The position numbers and the translations under genes were made by a program. This document shows, in pieces, positions 15,628 to 26,245 of a DNA stretch of 34,280 nt (position 1 is the stretch's first letter; every line of letters begins with the position of its first letter). A model generated the notes under the pieces. That model had not been told where the DNA came from, ran no database searches, and was given only the letters and a program-made list of their open reading frames with translations. This DNA is from Oscillospiraceae bacterium. Lineage in GTDB: Bacteria; Bacillota; Clostridia; Oscillospirales; Oscillospiraceae. The stretch covers positions 1 through 34,280 of the forward strand of contig JAFXXH010000061.1 of assembly GCA_017542425.1 (NCBI GenBank), read 5' to 3'.

Positions 15628-15646
15628 CTGTACCTCCTATTGTGAA

Positions 15647-15865
15647 TTACTTCGTGCGCCAGGTGATCCGCCCGCGGGTCAGATCATAGGGCGACATCTG
15701 CACCGTGACCCGGTCGCCGGGGAGGATCTTGATATAGTTCATCCGAAGCTTTCCGGAAATATGCGCCAGGATGGTGTGGCCTCCGCCGATGTCCACCTGG
15801 AACATGGTGTTGGGCAGGGATTCCACCACCGTGCCCTCCAGCTCGATTACATCATCTTTCGCCAA
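15647..15865 (-). CDS. infA: Translation initiation factor IF-1
   Basis: 72 residues, exact family length, a single S1/OB fold: [20 protein letters not shown] then [20 protein letters not shown] and [29 protein letters not shown]-1 occupies the A site of the 30S subunit during initiation. GGAGGG lies before the ATG. Located between map and rpmJ in the conserved order. Confidence 0.98.
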   Translation of the reverse strand: MAKDDVIELEGTVVESLPNTMFQVDIGGGHTILAHISGKLRMNYIKILPGDRVTVQMSPYDLTRGRITWRTK

Positions 15866-15887
15866 GACTGTTTACCCTCCTTGAGAA

Positions 15888-16655
15888 TTATAACCAGTGG
15901 TCGTCTGCAACTGTCAGGATCTCCGGTTCCCCATCGGTGATGAGGATGGAGTTTTCATAGTGTGCGGACAGGCTGCCGTCTGCGGTGACGACGGTCCAGC
16001 CGTCGGAGAGGACTTTGACCTCCCAGGTGCCCATGTTGACCATGGGTTCCACCGCGATGGTCATGCCCTGCACCAGACGGGGACTGCCTCTGCCGCGCTG
16101 CACATAGTTGGGGACCTCCGGGTCCTCGTGCATCCGGGCGCCGACCCCGTGGCCGACGTAGTCCCGGACCACGGAGCAGCCCGCGCCCTCGGCGTATTGC
16201 TGGACGGCGGCGGAGATGTCCGAGACCCGCTTGCCGGATCTGGCCTGCCGGATGCCCTCGAAGAAGCTCTGGCGGGTCACGGCGATGAGGCGCAGGGCCT
16301 CCTCGCCGCAGGTCCCGCAGGGGAAGGTCCCGGCGCAGTCTCCGACGAATCCCTTATAAGTGGCGCCCACGTCCACGCTGACGATGTCGCCGGCCTGGAG
16401 TTTGCGCGCACCGGGGATCCCGTGGATAACCTGGTCGTTGACGGAGATGCAGGCGCTGGCCGGATAGCCGGAATAGCCGAGAAAGGTGGGCTCAGCGCCT
16501 GACTTTTTGATGAAGTGGAATACCTCTTTGTTGATTGCCCGGGTGGTGACGCCGGGCTCGATCATCTGCCGGGCGATGCTGCGCGCCCCGGCGGCGATTT
16601 TCCCCGCCTGGCGCATCAGCTCGATCTCTCTGGAAGATTTGATGACGATCGCCAT
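15888..16655 (-). CDS. map: Methionine aminopeptidase, type I
   Basis: 255 residues. It removes the initiator methionine from nascent proteins with a dinuclear metal site. The five metal ligands are all in place: D95 (SVDVGA), D106 (VGDCAG), H169 (VGHGVG), E203 (AVEPM) and E234 (HYENS), with the substrate-binding His78 (VIHGIPG). Twelve bases after adk and 22 before infA, the standard Firmicutes arrangement that couples protein maturation to ribosome production. Confidence 0.97.
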   Translation of the reverse strand: MAIVIKSSREIELMRQAGKIAAGARSIARQMIEPGVTTRAINKEVFHFIKKSGAEPTFLGYSGYPASACISVNDQVIHGIPGARKLQAGDIVSVDVGATYKGFVGDCAGTFPCGTCGEEALRLIAVTRQSFFEGIRQARSGKRVSDISAAVQQYAEGAGCSVVRDYVGHGVGARMHEDPEVPNYVQRGRGSPRLVQGMTIAVEPMVNMGTWEVKVLSDGWTVVTADGSLSAHYENSILITDGEPEILTVADDHWL

Positions 16656-16667
16656 AGAATCTCCGGC

Positions 16668-17300
16668 TCAAAGCCCCAGCGCTTTCACGATGACCTGGGT
16701 GGTTTCGGCGATGCCGGGCTGATTGTCCACGCTGACCAGCTTGCCGCGTTTGGCGTAGAACTCCTTGAGCGGCTCGGTCTCGGCGTGATAGGTGACGAGA
16801 CGGGCGCGGACGGTCTCCGGGGCGTCGTCCTTGCGGATGGTCAGGGCGGCCCCGCAGTTGTCGCAGACGCCCTCCGTCTTCGGCGGGTTGGCGACCACGT
16901 GGAAGCTGGCGCCGCAGTCCGGGCAGGTCCGGCGGCCGCTCATCCGGTCGATGATCGTCTGGTCGGCCACCTCGATGGACAGGGCGCAGTCGATGTCGAT
17001 GCCGCCGTCCTCCATGGCCTGGGCCTGGGGGATCGTGCGGGGCACGCCGTCCAGGATATAGCCGCCCGCACAGTCCGGCTCGGCCAGGCGCTCCCGGATG
17101 ATGCCGATGATGACCTCGTCCGGGACCAGTCTGCCGCTCTCCACATACTCTTTGGCCTTCAGGCCCACGGGGGTGCCGTTTTTCATGGCCGCACGGAGGA
17201 TGTTGCCGGTGGAGATGGTGGGGATGCCCAGCATCTTTGCCAGGATCTCCGCCTGGGTGCCTTTTCCGGCGCCGGGGGCGCCGAGCAGAATCAGCTTCAT
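16668..17300 (-). CDS. adk: Adenylate kinase (zinc lid)
   Basis: 210 residues from the second of two adjacent ATGs (17300), which gives the usual MKLILLGAPG start and a six-base spacing to GGAGG; 17303 is the alternative. Catalyses ATP + AMP to 2 ADP. P-loop GAPGAGKGT at 7-15, the AMP-binding TGNILR at 31-36 and DGVPRT at 84-89, and a long lid with Cys126, Cys129, Cys146 and Cys149, the structural zinc site typical of Gram-positive enzymes. Ten to thirteen bases after secY. Confidence 0.97.
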   Translation of the reverse strand: MKLILLGAPGAGKGTQAEILAKMLGIPTISTGNILRAAMKNGTPVGLKAKEYVESGRLVPDEVIIGIIRERLAEPDCAGGYILDGVPRTIPQAQAMEDGGIDIDCALSIEVADQTIIDRMSGRRTCPDCGASFHVVANPPKTEGVCDNCGAALTIRKDDAPETVRARLVTYHAETEPLKEFYAKRGKLVSVDNQPGIAETTQVIVKALGL

Positions 17301-17313
17301 CATGCTCCTCCTC

Positions 17314-18594
17314 TTATTCCAGGAAGCCCTTGTAGTGGCGCATCAGCATCTGGTTCTCCAGCGCCTGGACCGTCTCCAGCGCGACGCCCACCACGATGAT
17401 GATGGAGGTGCCGCCCAGGGAAATGCCGGACCGGGAAGCGGTGGGACTGAGAATGCCGATGATGTAGGGCGTCACCGCCACGATGGACAGGAAGATGGCG
17501 CCGAACAGCGTGACCTTGTTCAGGACCTTCTGCAGGAACTCACTGGTGGGCTTGCCCGGGCGATAGCCGGGGATGAAGCCGCCGTTGCGCTTGAGGTTGT
17601 TGCTGACCTCAATGGGGTTGAACTGGATGGTGGAATAGAAGTAGCTGAAGAAGATGATGAGCAGGAAATAGACCAGCGCGTACAGCCAGCTGTTGGTGTC
17701 GAACCAGGTGATCTGGGTGCCGGTGAAGTTGGCAATGGTGCCGGGCAGGCTGGCGATGGACTGGGCGAAGATGACCGGCAGCACGCCGCTCATGTTCACC
17801 TTCATGGGCAGGTGGGTGCTCTGGCCGCCGTACATCTTGCGGCCCACCACGCGCTTGGAGTACTGCACGGGGACCCGGCGCTCGGCGTTGTTCACCGCGA
17901 CGATCAGGATGATCATCAGCAGCGCGCCCAGCAGCAGCAGGACGTAGACCCACCAGGCCAGGGCGCCGGAGGCGATGTTGCTGATGGCGTTGGCGACGCC
18001 GGTGGGGAAGCGGGAGACGATGCTGGCGAACAGGATGATGGAGATGCCGTTGCCGATGCCGAACTCGGTGATCTGCTCGCCCATCCACATGACCAGCGCG
18101 CTGCCGGCCACGAAGGTGGTGATGATGACCACGGCTTCCCAAATGCCGTTGGAGGTCAGCAGGGGCACGGAGCCCATGGAGTTGGCGCGCAGCAGCATAT
18201 AGTAGCCGAAGCCCTGCAGCAGCGCGATGGCGATGGTGCTGTAACGGGTGATCTTGTTGATCTTCTCTTTGCCTTCCTCGCCCTCCTCCTTCGCCATGCG
18301 CTCCAGGGCGGGGATGGCGATGGTGAGAAGCTGGATGATGATGGAGGCGTTGATATAGGGCTGGATGGACAGCGCGAAGACCGTGGCGCTGGAGAGCGCG
18401 CCGCCGCTCATCACGTTGAACAGGCCCAGGATGGAGTTGCTCCAGCCTTCAAACCAGGTGGAGAGGGCCTCCAGGTTCACATAGGGGACGGGAACTGCAT
18501 TGCCGACGCGGTAGAGCAGCAGGATGAGCAGGGTGAAGAGGATCTTCTTCCGCAGCTCCGCCACCTTCCATGCGTTGCGAATCGTCTGCAGCAC
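17314..18594 (-). CDS. secY: Protein translocase subunit SecY
   Basis: 426 residues with about ten hydrophobic membrane segments. It forms the protein-conducting channel of SecYEG. Conserved features include the N-terminal TIRNAWKVAELRKKILFTLLIL, the plug region after TM1, and the SecA/ribosome-binding cytosolic loop RVPVQYSKRVVGRK...STHLPMKVN. The start is GTG at 18594, one base after the rplO stop, with GGAGGTGG inside the end of rplO, so translation is coupled. Normal length. Confidence 0.97.
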   Translation of the reverse strand: MLQTIRNAWKVAELRKKILFTLLILLLYRVGNAVPVPYVNLEALSTWFEGWSNSILGLFNVMSGGALSSATVFALSIQPYINASIIIQLLTIAIPALERMAKEEGEEGKEKINKITRYSTIAIALLQGFGYYMLLRANSMGSVPLLTSNGIWEAVVIITTFVAGSALVMWMGEQITEFGIGNGISIILFASIVSRFPTGVANAISNIASGALAWWVYVLLLLGALLMIILIVAVNNAERRVPVQYSKRVVGRKMYGGQSTHLPMKVNMSGVLPVIFAQSIASLPGTIANFTGTQITWFDTNSWLYALVYFLLIIFFSYFYSTIQFNPIEVSNNLKRNGGFIPGYRPGKPTSEFLQKVLNKVTLFGAIFLSIVAVTPYIIGILSPTASRSGISLGGTSIIIVVGVALETVQALENQMLMRHYKGFLE

Positions 18595-18595
18595 G

Positions 18596-19036
18596 TTAGA
18601 CCACCTCCGCCTTTCCGCCGGCGGCCTCGATCTTGGATTTCGCGCTCTCGGAGAAGGCGTTGGCCTTCACGGTGAGGTTCTTGGTCAGCTCGCCCATGCC
18701 CAGGACCTTGAAGCCGTAGCGGCACGCGCCCAGGATGCCGGCGTCCAGCAGGGCCTGGCGGTCCACCACCGCGCCGTTTTCAAACTTCTCCAGGGCGGAG
18801 ACGTTGATGGCGTCCAGGGGCTTGGCAAAGATGTTGTGGAAGCCGCGCTTGGGGATGCGGCGGGCCAGAGGCATCTGGCCGCCCTCGAAGCCGACGCGCA
18901 CGCCGCCGCCGGAGCGGGCCTTCTGACCCTTGTGGCCGCGCCCGGCGGTCTTGCCGTTGCCGGTGGCGTGGCCGCGACCCTTGCGCTTGCCCACGTGGGT
19001 GGAGCCCAGAGCCGGAGAGAGTTCGTTGAGTTTCAT
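18596..19036 (-). CDS. rplO: Large ribosomal subunit protein uL15
   Basis: 146 residues. The conserved glycine-rich N-terminus [20 protein letters not shown] continues [19 protein letters not shown], followed by [18 protein letters not shown]. uL15 is a central 50S assembly protein binding 23S rRNA. The spacing to rpmD (14 bases) and to secY (1 base) shows tight packing. Confidence 0.97.
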   Translation of the reverse strand: MKLNELSPALGSTHVGKRKGRGHATGNGKTAGRGHKGQKARSGGGVRVGFEGGQMPLARRIPKRGFHNIFAKPLDAINVSALEKFENGAVVDRQALLDAGILGACRYGFKVLGMGELTKNLTVKANAFSESAKSKIEAAGGKAEVV

Positions 19037-19050
19037 CTGTCTGTCCCTCC

Positions 19051-19236
19051 TTAGTCTTCTTCCGTCACGCTGACCAGATAGCCGATCTTGGTGATCTTGC
19101 CACGGGTCTGGGGGTTGTCGGGCTGCACGGTCTCGTTGCCGATCTTGTGCAGGCCCAGGGAATAGGCAGTGGCAATGTGCTTGTCGTGTCTGCCGTTGAG
19201 GCTCTTGACGAGCTTGATTCTGAGATTCTTAGCCAT
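19051..19236 (-). CDS. rpmD: Large ribosomal subunit protein uL30
   Basis: 61 residues from ATG 19236, eight bases after AGGAGG; an in-frame TTG two codons earlier is too close to the Shine-Dalgarno. Short bacterial L30: [20 protein letters not shown], then the [21 protein letters not shown] signature. The C-terminus carries a slightly acidic tail (VSVTEED). Lies between rpsE and rplO. Confidence 0.95.
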   Translation of the reverse strand: MAKNLRIKLVKSLNGRHDKHIATAYSLGLHKIGNETVQPDNPQTRGKITKIGYLVSVTEED

Positions 19237-19249
19237 GTTCAAGCCCTCC

Positions 19250-19771
19250 TTAGCGGATCTCGGCAGCGTTCTTGCCGCGGTAGACGGCGACCTGCTCGGC
19301 GTTGCGGAGCGTCTTCAGGCCGGTCACAGTGGCGGCGACGACGTTGGCGGGATTGTGGGAACGCAGGCACTTGGCGCGGATGTTTTTGATTCCGGCGGCC
19401 TCCAGCACGGCGCGGGCAGCGCCGCCGGCCAGAACGCCGGTGCCTTCCGGGGCGGGCATCAGCAGCACGCGGCCGGCTCCGGCCTCGCCGATGACCTCGT
19501 GGGGGATGGTGGTCCCCTCCAGGGTCACGCTGACGATGTGCTTCTTGGCGTCCTCCAGGCCCTTGCGGATGGCCTCGGAGACCTCGTTGGCCTTGCCGGT
19601 GCCGAAACCGACGCGGCCCTTGCCGTCGCCGACGACGCACAGCGCGGCAAACTTGGCCACGCGGCCGCCCTTGACGGTTTTGCTGACGCGGTTCAGGGAA
19701 ACGACCTTTTCGGTGAATTCGCTCTGGACTTCCTCTTCGCCGCGGCGTCTGTTGCTTCTCTCGTATGCCAT
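19250..19771 (-). CDS. rpsE: Small ribosomal subunit protein uS5
   Basis: 173 residues. N-terminal double-stranded RNA-binding fold with [17 protein letters not shown] and the [20 protein letters not shown] glycine loop (spectinomycin-resistance region in other bacteria), then the C-terminal [20 protein letters not shown] half. uS5 acts at the mRNA entry and in decoding accuracy. Thirteen bases before rpmD. Confidence 0.97.
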   Translation of the reverse strand: MAYERSNRRRGEEEVQSEFTEKVVSLNRVSKTVKGGRVAKFAALCVVGDGKGRVGFGTGKANEVSEAIRKGLEDAKKHIVSVTLEGTTIPHEVIGEAGAGRVLLMPAPEGTGVLAGGAARAVLEAAGIKNIRAKCLRSHNPANVVAATVTGLKTLRNAEQVAVYRGKNAAEIR

Positions 19772-19790
19772 GATCTGTTTCCTCCTCCCC

Positions 19791-20150
19791 TCAGAATTTC
19801 AGGCCGCCCTCGCGGGCGCCCTCGGCCAGCTCCTGCACGCGGCCATGATAGATATAGCCGCCGCGGTCGAACACGACCTCTTCGATGCCGGCCTTCACCG
19901 CGCGCTCGGCCACGGTCTTGCCGACCTTGCGGGCCGCTTCCTTGTTGCCGCCAAGGCCCTCAAAGCCCTTTTCCACGGAGGAGGCGGCGACCAGGGTCTT
20001 GCCCGCCGCGTCGTCGATGATCTGGGCGTAGATGTGCTTTTCGCTGCGGAACACGCTCAGGCGGGGGCGCTCAGCCGTGCCGGAGATCTTGCCGCGCACG
20101 CGCTTGTGGCGCTGGATGCGGGCGGTTCTGGTATCAGGTCTGTTGATCAT
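19791..20150 (-). CDS. rplR: Large ribosomal subunit protein uL18
   Basis: 119 residues, normal. Arginine-rich N-terminal tail ([19 protein letters not shown]) followed by [20 protein letters not shown] and the C-terminal [20 protein letters not shown]. Binds 5S rRNA in the central protuberance. Between rplF and rpsE. Confidence 0.97.
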   Translation of the reverse strand: MINRPDTRTARIQRHKRVRGKISGTAERPRLSVFRSEKHIYAQIIDDAAGKTLVAASSVEKGFEGLGGNKEAARKVGKTVAERAVKAGIEEVVFDRGGYIYHGRVQELAEGAREGGLKF

Positions 20151-20166
20151 TTATGCGCACCTCCCC

Positions 20167-20709
20167 TTACTTCGAGCCGGTCTTGCCTTCTTTGCGGCGG
20201 ACGACCTCGTCAGAGTACTTGATGCCCTTGCCCTTGTACGGCTCAGGCGGTCTCTTGGCGCGGATGTCTGCGGCAAACTGGCCGACGCGCTGCTTGTCGA
20301 TGCCGTGGATGACCACGGTGTTGGCGTTGGGGACCTCGATGGTGATGCCCTCGGTCTCCTCCACCTCGACGGGGTGGGAGTAACCGATGTTCAGCACCAG
20401 CTTCTTGCCCTCCTTGCTGGCACGGTAGCCCACGCCGTTGACCTCCAGGGTCTTGGCGAAGCCGTCGTGGACGCCGTGGACCATGTTGGCCACCAGGGTC
20501 CGGGTCAGGCCGTGGAGGCTGCGGTTTTCCTTGCTGTCGTTGGGACGGCTGACGTGGATGGCCCCGTCCTTCAGCTCCACCGTCATCTGGGGCGCCAGCT
20601 TGCGCTCCATGCTGCCCTTGGGGCCCTTGACGGTGATGTGGTTGGTTTCGTCGATTTTCACTTCCACCCCGGCGGGGACGGGGATGGGGGCTCTGCCGAT
20701 TCTAGACAT
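20167..20709 (-). CDS. rplF: Large ribosomal subunit protein uL6
   Basis: 180 residues with two repeats of the L6 fold: [20 protein letters not shown] at the start and the signature region [20 protein letters not shown] near the C-terminus. It lies near the sarcin-ricin loop and factor-binding site of the 50S subunit. GGAGGG before the ATG. 16 bases separate it from rplR. Confidence 0.97.
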   Translation of the reverse strand: MSRIGRAPIPVPAGVEVKIDETNHITVKGPKGSMERKLAPQMTVELKDGAIHVSRPNDSKENRSLHGLTRTLVANMVHGVHDGFAKTLEVNGVGYRASKEGKKLVLNIGYSHPVEVEETEGITIEVPNANTVVIHGIDKQRVGQFAADIRAKRPPEPYKGKGIKYSDEVVRRKEGKTGSK

Positions 20710-20723
20710 AGTTCAGGCCCTCC

Positions 20724-21122
20724 TTACCATACGAACGCCAGGACTTCGCCGCCGACGTGCTCTTTCCGTGCCTGCCGGTCGGTCATGATGCCCTTGGAGG
20801 TGGAGACAATGGCGATACCCAGACCCTTGAGGACGCGGGGCAGCTCCTCGGCCCCGGCGTAAACGCGCAGGCCGGGCTTGCTGACGCGGCGGAGACCGGT
20901 GATGGCCTTCTCCTTGCCGGGCAGGTATTTCAGGGTGATGCGGATGACGCCCTGGGTGCCGTCGTCGATGAGCTGGAAGGACTTGATGTAGCCCTCGCTC
21001 AGCAGGACCTTCGCAATGGAGGTCTTCATCTTGGACGCGGGAACGTCCACGGTGTCGTGCCGGGCCATGCCGGCGTTGCGGATGCGGGTCAGCATATCCG
21101 CAATGGGATCGGTGATCTGCAT
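20724..21122 (-). CDS. rpsH: Small ribosomal subunit protein uS8
   Basis: 132 residues: [20 protein letters not shown] at the start and the C-terminal [20 protein letters not shown] signature. Binds the central domain of 16S rRNA; in E. coli it represses the spc operon. Here the gap upstream, to rpsN, is 256 bases and carries a palindromic element. Confidence 0.97.
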   Translation of the reverse strand: MQITDPIADMLTRIRNAGMARHDTVDVPASKMKTSIAKVLLSEGYIKSFQLIDDGTQGVIRITLKYLPGKEKAITGLRRVSKPGLRVYAGAEELPRVLKGLGIAIVSTSKGIMTDRQARKEHVGGEVLAFVW

Positions 21123-21378
21123 GAGAGTTTTGTTCCTCCTTGTTGAGAGTTACCGCGCTGCGGCGGTTTCAGCGGCGAGGTTCCGGATGAATGCGTGATT
21201 CAAAGCGGCCTTTCGCCGTCTGTTACAGTTTTAGATGCGGGGGCGGTACTGAAAACTTAAAAATGAATACTTAAGAATGAATAATGGTGGTGTCGCTTAG
21301 CGACATTTATTTTAATCATCCCCGAAGGGGATACCACCATTTTTCATTTTTCATTCTTCAGTCTTCAGTTTTCAGTCT
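21123..21378. other. Long rpsN-rpsH intercistronic gap
   Basis: Adjacent genes here are usually 10-20 bases apart. This gap has no ORF and is mostly filled by the palindromic element at 21249-21375. The remainder (21140-21248) shows nothing recognisable apart from the rpsH ribosome binding site (AAGGAGGAAC). Confidence 0.6.
21249..21375. mobile_element. MITE-like palindromic element, copy 1 (downstream of rpsN)
   Basis: Two 43-base arms (21249-21291 and 21333-21375) are inverted repeats matching at about 35 of 43 positions. They are AT-rich and built from ATGAA/TTCAT words. Between them stand two small hairpins, TGTCGC-TTA-GCGACA (21291-21305) and ATCCCC-GAA-GGGGAT (21318-21332), so the whole can fold as a three-way junction. 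It ends three bases before the rpsN stop codon. The same design with changed but still paired stems recurs at 28048-28169. Confidence 0.7.
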
Positions 21379-21564
21379 TTACCAGCTCGCTTTTCTCACG
21401 CCGGGAATCTGACCCTTATAGGCCAGCTCGCGGAAGCAGATGCGGCAGATGCCGTAGTTGCGGAGATAGGCGTGGGGGCGGCCGCAGATCTTGCAGCGGT
21501 TGTACTTGCGGGTGGAGAACTTCGCGGGACGGGCCTGCTTGAGCTTCATGGATGTCTTTGCCAT
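21379..21564 (-). CDS. rpsN: Small ribosomal subunit protein uS14, zinc type
   Basis: 61 residues, the short zinc-binding form (type Z). Zinc ligands Cys24-x2-Cys27 and Cys40-x2-Cys43 ([20 protein letters not shown]). Ends with the typical [11 protein letters not shown]. It lies in the 30S head. Positioned between rplE and rpsH as in other Firmicutes. Confidence 0.97.
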   Translation of the reverse strand: MAKTSMKLKQARPAKFSTRKYNRCKICGRPHAYLRNYGICRICFRELAYKGQIPGVRKASW

Positions 21565-21581
21565 TGCTTCTTCCTCCTCCC

Positions 21582-22127
21582 TCAGGCGTTGGTCGCGAAC
21601 GGAGCGCCCATCAGGCGGAGCAGCTCGCGGGCTTCCTCGTCGGTCTTGGCCGTGGTGGTGATGGCGATGTTCATGCCGCGGAGCTTCTCGATCTTGTCGT
21701 AGTCGATCTCCGGGAAGATGATCTGCTCCTTGAGGCCCAGGGAGTAGTTGCCCCGGCCGTCAAAGGCGTCGGCGGAAATGCCGCGGAAGTCGCGGACGCG
21801 GGGCAGGGCCACGTTCAGCAGGCGGTCCAGGAACTCCCACATCCGGTCGGCGCGCAGGGTGACCTTCACGCCCACCTTCATGCCCTCGCGGAGCTTGAAG
21901 TTGGCGACGCTCTTGCGGGCCACGGTGGCCACGGCGTGCTGGCCGGTGATGGCGGAGATGTCCTTGATGACCGCGTCCAGGGCCTTGTTGTTGTCCTTGC
22001 AGTCGCCGCAGCCCACGGAGACCACGATCTTGTCGATCTTCGGGATCTGCATGACGGACTTGTACTGGAACTTCTGCATCAGGGCGGGAGCGACCTCGTT
22101 CAGGTACTTTTCTTTCATTCTGGTCAT
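21582..22127 (-). CDS. rplE: Large ribosomal subunit protein uL5
   Basis: 181 residues. [20 protein letters not shown] then [16 protein letters not shown], and the C-terminal [20 protein letters not shown]. Binds 5S rRNA and contacts P-site tRNA. Start ATG 22127 chosen with GGGAG upstream; an ATG three codons in is a minor alternative. 19 bases after rplX. Confidence 0.96.
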   Translation of the reverse strand: MTRMKEKYLNEVAPALMQKFQYKSVMQIPKIDKIVVSVGCGDCKDNNKALDAVIKDISAITGQHAVATVARKSVANFKLREGMKVGVKVTLRADRMWEFLDRLLNVALPRVRDFRGISADAFDGRGNYSLGLKEQIIFPEIDYDKIEKLRGMNIAITTTAKTDEEARELLRLMGAPFATNA

Positions 22128-22146
22128 ATCAGTTCCACTCCCTTCC

Positions 22147-22452
22147 TCACAGCGCCGCGCCGCACTTCTTGCAGACGCGGACGGACTTGCCGCCCTCCAG
22201 CCTGTGGGCGACGCGGGTGGGCTTGCCGCACTTGGGGCAGACCACCATGACCTTGCTGGCGTAGATGGGGGTCTCCATCTTGACGATGCCGCCCTCCTCG
22301 CCCTGCTTCCGGGGCTTCATGTGGCGGGACGCCACGCTGACGCCCTCCACGATGAGCTTGCCTTCCTTCGGCATGGCGGTGAGGACCTTGCCCTCCTTGC
22401 CCTTGTCCTTGCCGGACAGGACGATGACCTTGTCGTCTTTTCTGATATTCAT
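22147..22452 (-). CDS. rplX: Large ribosomal subunit protein uL24 (zinc form)
   Basis: 101 residues. KOW motif near the N-terminus ([19 protein letters not shown]) and a zinc-ribbon half with Cys72-x2-Cys75 and Cys94-x2-Cys97, as in many clostridial L24 proteins. uL24 is one of the first proteins to bind 23S rRNA. 12 bases after rplN. Confidence 0.96.
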   Translation of the reverse strand: MNIRKDDKVIVLSGKDKGKEGKVLTAMPKEGKLIVEGVSVASRHMKPRKQGEEGGIVKMETPIYASKVMVVCPKCGKPTRVAHRLEGGKSVRVCKKCGAAL

Positions 22453-22464
22453 TGCCTGTCCTCC

Positions 22465-22833
22465 TTAGATCACTTCGGGAGCCAGGGACAGGATCTTCAT
22501 ATATTCCTTGTCACGGAGCTCACGAGCGACGGGCCCAAAGATGCGGGTGCCCTTGGGGCTCTTGTCCTCGCCGATCAGAACGGCGGCGTTCTCATCGAAG
22601 CGGACATAGGTGCCGTCGGCGCGGCGGGTGCCCTTGCAGGTGCGGACGATGACGGCCTTGACCACGTCGCCCTTCTTCACCTGACCGCCGGGGGCGGCCT
22701 TGCGGACGGAGGCGACGATCACGTCGCCGATGTTGCCGTACTTGCGCTTGCTGCCGCCCAGTACGCGGATGCACTTGATCTCCTTCGCGCCGGTATTGTC
22801 GGCGACCTTCAGATAGGTTTCCTCCTGAATCAT
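22465..22833 (-). CDS. rplN: Large ribosomal subunit protein uL14
   Basis: 122 residues, exact family length. [20 protein letters not shown] then the [17 protein letters not shown] signature, with the C-terminal [20 protein letters not shown]. It forms an intersubunit bridge and is the docking site of the silencing factor RsfS in other bacteria. Confidence 0.97.
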   Translation of the reverse strand: MIQEETYLKVADNTGAKEIKCIRVLGGSKRKYGNIGDVIVASVRKAAPGGQVKKGDVVKAVIVRTCKGTRRADGTYVRFDENAAVLIGEDKSPKGTRIFGPVARELRDKEYMKILSLAPEVI

Positions 22834-22848
22834 ATCGGGTTCGCCTCC

Positions 22849-23112
22849 TTACTTCGCTTTCTCGACGATCTCGACCACGCGCCAGCGCTTGTCCTTGGAC
22901 AGGGGGCGGGTCTCCATCACCTTGACGGTATCGCCCACGCCGCATTCGTTGGCCTCGTCATGGGCCTTCAGGCGGTAGGTCCGCTTGATGATTTTCTTGT
23001 AGATGGGGTGCGCCACGTGCTCGGCGACGGTGACCACCACGGTCTTGTCCATCTTGTCGGACACGACCTTGCCCACGCGAACCTTGCGGGAAGTGTCTCT
23101 CATTTCAGTCAT
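22849..23112 (-). CDS. rpsQ: Small ribosomal subunit protein uS17
   Basis: 87 residues, OB fold: [20 protein letters not shown], then [20 protein letters not shown] and [20 protein letters not shown]. Primary 16S rRNA binder. ATG 23112 with AGGAGGA upstream; 14 bases after rpmC. Confidence 0.96.
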   Translation of the reverse strand: MTEMRDTSRKVRVGKVVSDKMDKTVVVTVAEHVAHPIYKKIIKRTYRLKAHDEANECGVGDTVKVMETRPLSKDKRWRVVEIVEKAK

Positions 23113-23126
23113 ATCGGTCTTCCTCC

Positions 23127-23315
23127 TCAGCTCTGCTTCTCGCGCAGGACGGTCTTGACGCGGGCGATGTCGCGGCGGACCGCGCTGATCTTCACGGGGT
23201 TGTCAAGATGGTTGGTAGCGTGCTGCATCCGAAGCATGAACAGATCCTTTTTCAGATCGCCCAGCTTTTCCTCCAGCTCGGCGGCGGTCATATTGCGAAT
23301 TTCGGCTGCCTTCAT
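23127..23315 (-). CDS. rpmC: Large ribosomal subunit protein uL29
   Basis: 62 residues from ATG 23315 ([20 protein letters not shown]), the usual L29 start; the frame is open 25 codons further upstream but that part is out-of-frame rplP sequence. Two-helix protein at the exit tunnel rim that helps dock trigger factor and SRP. The start follows the rplP stop by one base and has only a weak GGTGG site, suggesting translational coupling. Confidence 0.95.
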   Translation of the reverse strand: MKAAEIRNMTAAELEEKLGDLKKDLFMLRMQHATNHLDNPVKISAVRRDIARVKTVLREKQS

Positions 23316-23316
23316 C

Positions 23317-23747
23317 TCATTCACCACCGTTCTCAGTCTCGGCCTCGCGGGCGACGATCTTGGTCTTGCAGGGCAGCTTGTAGCTGGCAAGACGCAGGGC
23401 CTCCCGGGCCAGCTCCTCGTTGATGCCGCCCACCTCGAAGAGGACGCGGCCCGGCTTCACCACGGCCACCCAGTACTCGGGGGAGCCCTTACCGGAACCC
23501 ATACGGGTCTCGGCGGGCTTCTGGGTCACGGGCTTGTCGGGGAAGATCTTGATCCAGACGTTGCCGCCGCGCTTCATGCAGCGGTTGATGGCGACACGGG
23601 CCGCCTCGATCTGGTTGCTGGTGATCCAGGCCGGCTCGGTGGCCATCAGGCCGAACTCACCGTAGGCGACGAAGTTGCCCCGGCTGGCCTTGCCCTTCAT
23701 GCGGCCGCGCTGCTGGCGGCGATATTTGACACGTTTCGGCAGAAGCA

Positions 23748-23748
<1 letters not shown>
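23317..23748 (-). CDS. rplP: Large ribosomal subunit protein uL16
   Basis: 143 residues: [20 protein letters not shown], then the conserved [20 protein letters not shown] with the A-site-facing loop. uL16 positions A-site tRNA and is a late assembly protein. Its ATG overlaps the rpsC stop by one base (TAATG). Confidence 0.97.
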
Positions 23749-24737
<989 letters not shown>

Positions 24738-24754
24738 AGTCTCTGCCTCCTCCC

Positions 24755-25090
24755 TTACGCTTTCTCAGCCACGACGATGGTGATGTGGCTGGTTCTCTTG
24801 TTGATGCGGTACATCCGGCCCTGGGCGCGGGGCATTCCGCGCTTGAGGATGGGGCCGGGGTTGGCGTAGGTCTCGGAGACGTACAGGCGCTCCGGGTCCA
24901 TGCCGAAGTTGTTTTCCGCGTTGGCGGCGGCGCTGTTCAGCAGCTTGATCATCAGCTCGCTGGCCGCTTTGGGGGTGTTCTCCAGAATGCCGCGGGCCAG
25001 CTTCACGTCCTTGCCGCGAATCAGGTCGCAGACGATCTTCACCTTGCGGGGGGAGATCCGCGCATATTTCAGATGAGCTTTCGCTTCCAT
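24755..25090 (-). CDS. rplV: Large ribosomal subunit protein uL22
   Basis: 111 residues: [20 protein letters not shown], the [16 protein letters not shown] segment and the tunnel-lining hairpin region [20 protein letters not shown]. Its loop lines the exit tunnel, where macrolide-resistance changes occur in other species. 14 bases after rpsS. Confidence 0.97.
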   Translation of the reverse strand: MEAKAHLKYARISPRKVKIVCDLIRGKDVKLARGILENTPKAASELMIKLLNSAAANAENNFGMDPERLYVSETYANPGPILKRGMPRAQGRMYRINKRTSHITIVVAEKA

Positions 25091-25104
25091 GTTCTCTCCT
25101 CCTC

Positions 25105-25377
25105 TTACTTACCGGTCTTGCCGCCGCTGTGGCCGCGGAAGGTGCGGGTGGGGGCGAACTCGCCCAGCTTGTGCCCGACCATGTCCTCGGTGACGTACAC
25201 GGGGACGTGACGGCGGCCGTCATGGACGGCGATGGTGTGGCCGACGAAGCTGGGGAAAATGGTGGAGGCGCGGCTCCAGGTCTTGATGACGGCCTTGGAG
25301 CCGGTCTTGTTCATCTCGCTGACTCTCTTCAGCAGCTCAGGCGCGGCGAAGGGGCCCTTCTTGATACTTCTGCTCAT
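25105..25377 (-). CDS. rpsS: Small ribosomal subunit protein uS19
   Basis: 90 residues: [20 protein letters not shown], then the signature [20 protein letters not shown] and [20 protein letters not shown]. It lies in the 30S head next to uS13. 15 bases after rplB. Confidence 0.97.
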   Translation of the reverse strand: MSRSIKKGPFAAPELLKRVSEMNKTGSKAVIKTWSRASTIFPSFVGHTIAVHDGRRHVPVYVTEDMVGHKLGEFAPTRTFRGHSGGKTGK

Positions 25378-25392
25378 TGCTCGTTTCCCTCC

Positions 25393-26232
25393 TTACTTCG
25401 CGTTGCGGCGCTTGACGATGAACTTGTCGGACTGGTTCTTCGTCTTGCGGGTCTTGTAACCCAGCGCCGGCTTGCCCCAAGGGGTCACGGGGCCGGGACG
25501 GCCCACGGGGCTCTTGCCCTCGCCGCCGCCGTGGGGGTGGTCCACCGGGTTCATGACGGAGCCGCGCACGGTGGGACGGATGCCCATGTGGCGCTTGCGT
25601 CCGGCCTTGCCGATGTGGACGTTGGCGTGGTCGATGTTGCCCACCTGGCCGATGGTGGCCATGCAGTTGGCGCGGATCTTGCGGAACTCGCCGGAGGGCA
25701 GGCGGACCGTGGCCATGGCCCCCTCCTTGGCCATCAGCTGGGCGCTGACGCCGGCGGAGCGGACGAGCTGGGCGCCCTTGCCGGGGTAGAGCTCGATGTT
25801 GTGGATGACGGTGCCCACGGGGATGTTGCTTAGGGGCAGGGCGTTGCCGGCGATGATGTCGGCCTCGGGCCCGGCCACGATCTTGTCCCCGGCCTTCAGG
25901 CCGTTGGGGGCCAGGATATAGCGCTTCTCGCCGTCTTCATATTCCACCAGCGCGATGAAGGCGCTGCGGTTGGGGTCGTACTCCAGGCGGGCGACGGTGG
26001 CGCTCATGCCCAGCTTGTCGTTGCGCTTGAAGTCGATGACGCGGTACTTCTTGCGGTTGCCGCCGCCCTGGTGGCGGACGGTGATGTGGCCGTAGCTGTT
26101 GCGGCCGGCGTGCTTTTTCAGCACCTCTACCAGGCTCTTTTCCGGCGCGGCGTGTTTATCCACGCCGTCGAAGCCGGAGACGGTCATCTGACGCCGGGCG
26201 GGAGTGGTAGGTCTGTAAGTTTTGATGGACAT
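25393..26232 (-). CDS. rplB: Large ribosomal subunit protein uL2
   Basis: 279 residues, normal. [20 protein letters not shown] at the start, the RNA-binding core with [18 protein letters not shown], and the highly conserved [20 protein letters not shown] loop needed for peptidyl transferase assembly. GGAGGGAA precedes the start. 13 bases after rplW. Confidence 0.98.
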   Translation of the reverse strand: MSIKTYRPTTPARRQMTVSGFDGVDKHAAPEKSLVEVLKKHAGRNSYGHITVRHQGGGNRKKYRVIDFKRNDKLGMSATVARLEYDPNRSAFIALVEYEDGEKRYILAPNGLKAGDKIVAGPEADIIAGNALPLSNIPVGTVIHNIELYPGKGAQLVRSAGVSAQLMAKEGAMATVRLPSGEFRKIRANCMATIGQVGNIDHANVHIGKAGRKRHMGIRPTVRGSVMNPVDHPHGGGEGKSPVGRPGPVTPWGKPALGYKTRKTKNQSDKFIVKRRNAK

Positions 26233-26245
26233 GTTCCTTCCTCCC

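Noticed and set aside
15419-15645. rpmJ missing from the operon
   Set aside because: At first sight there is no long frame, but the 37-codon bL36 gene is present at 15514-15627.
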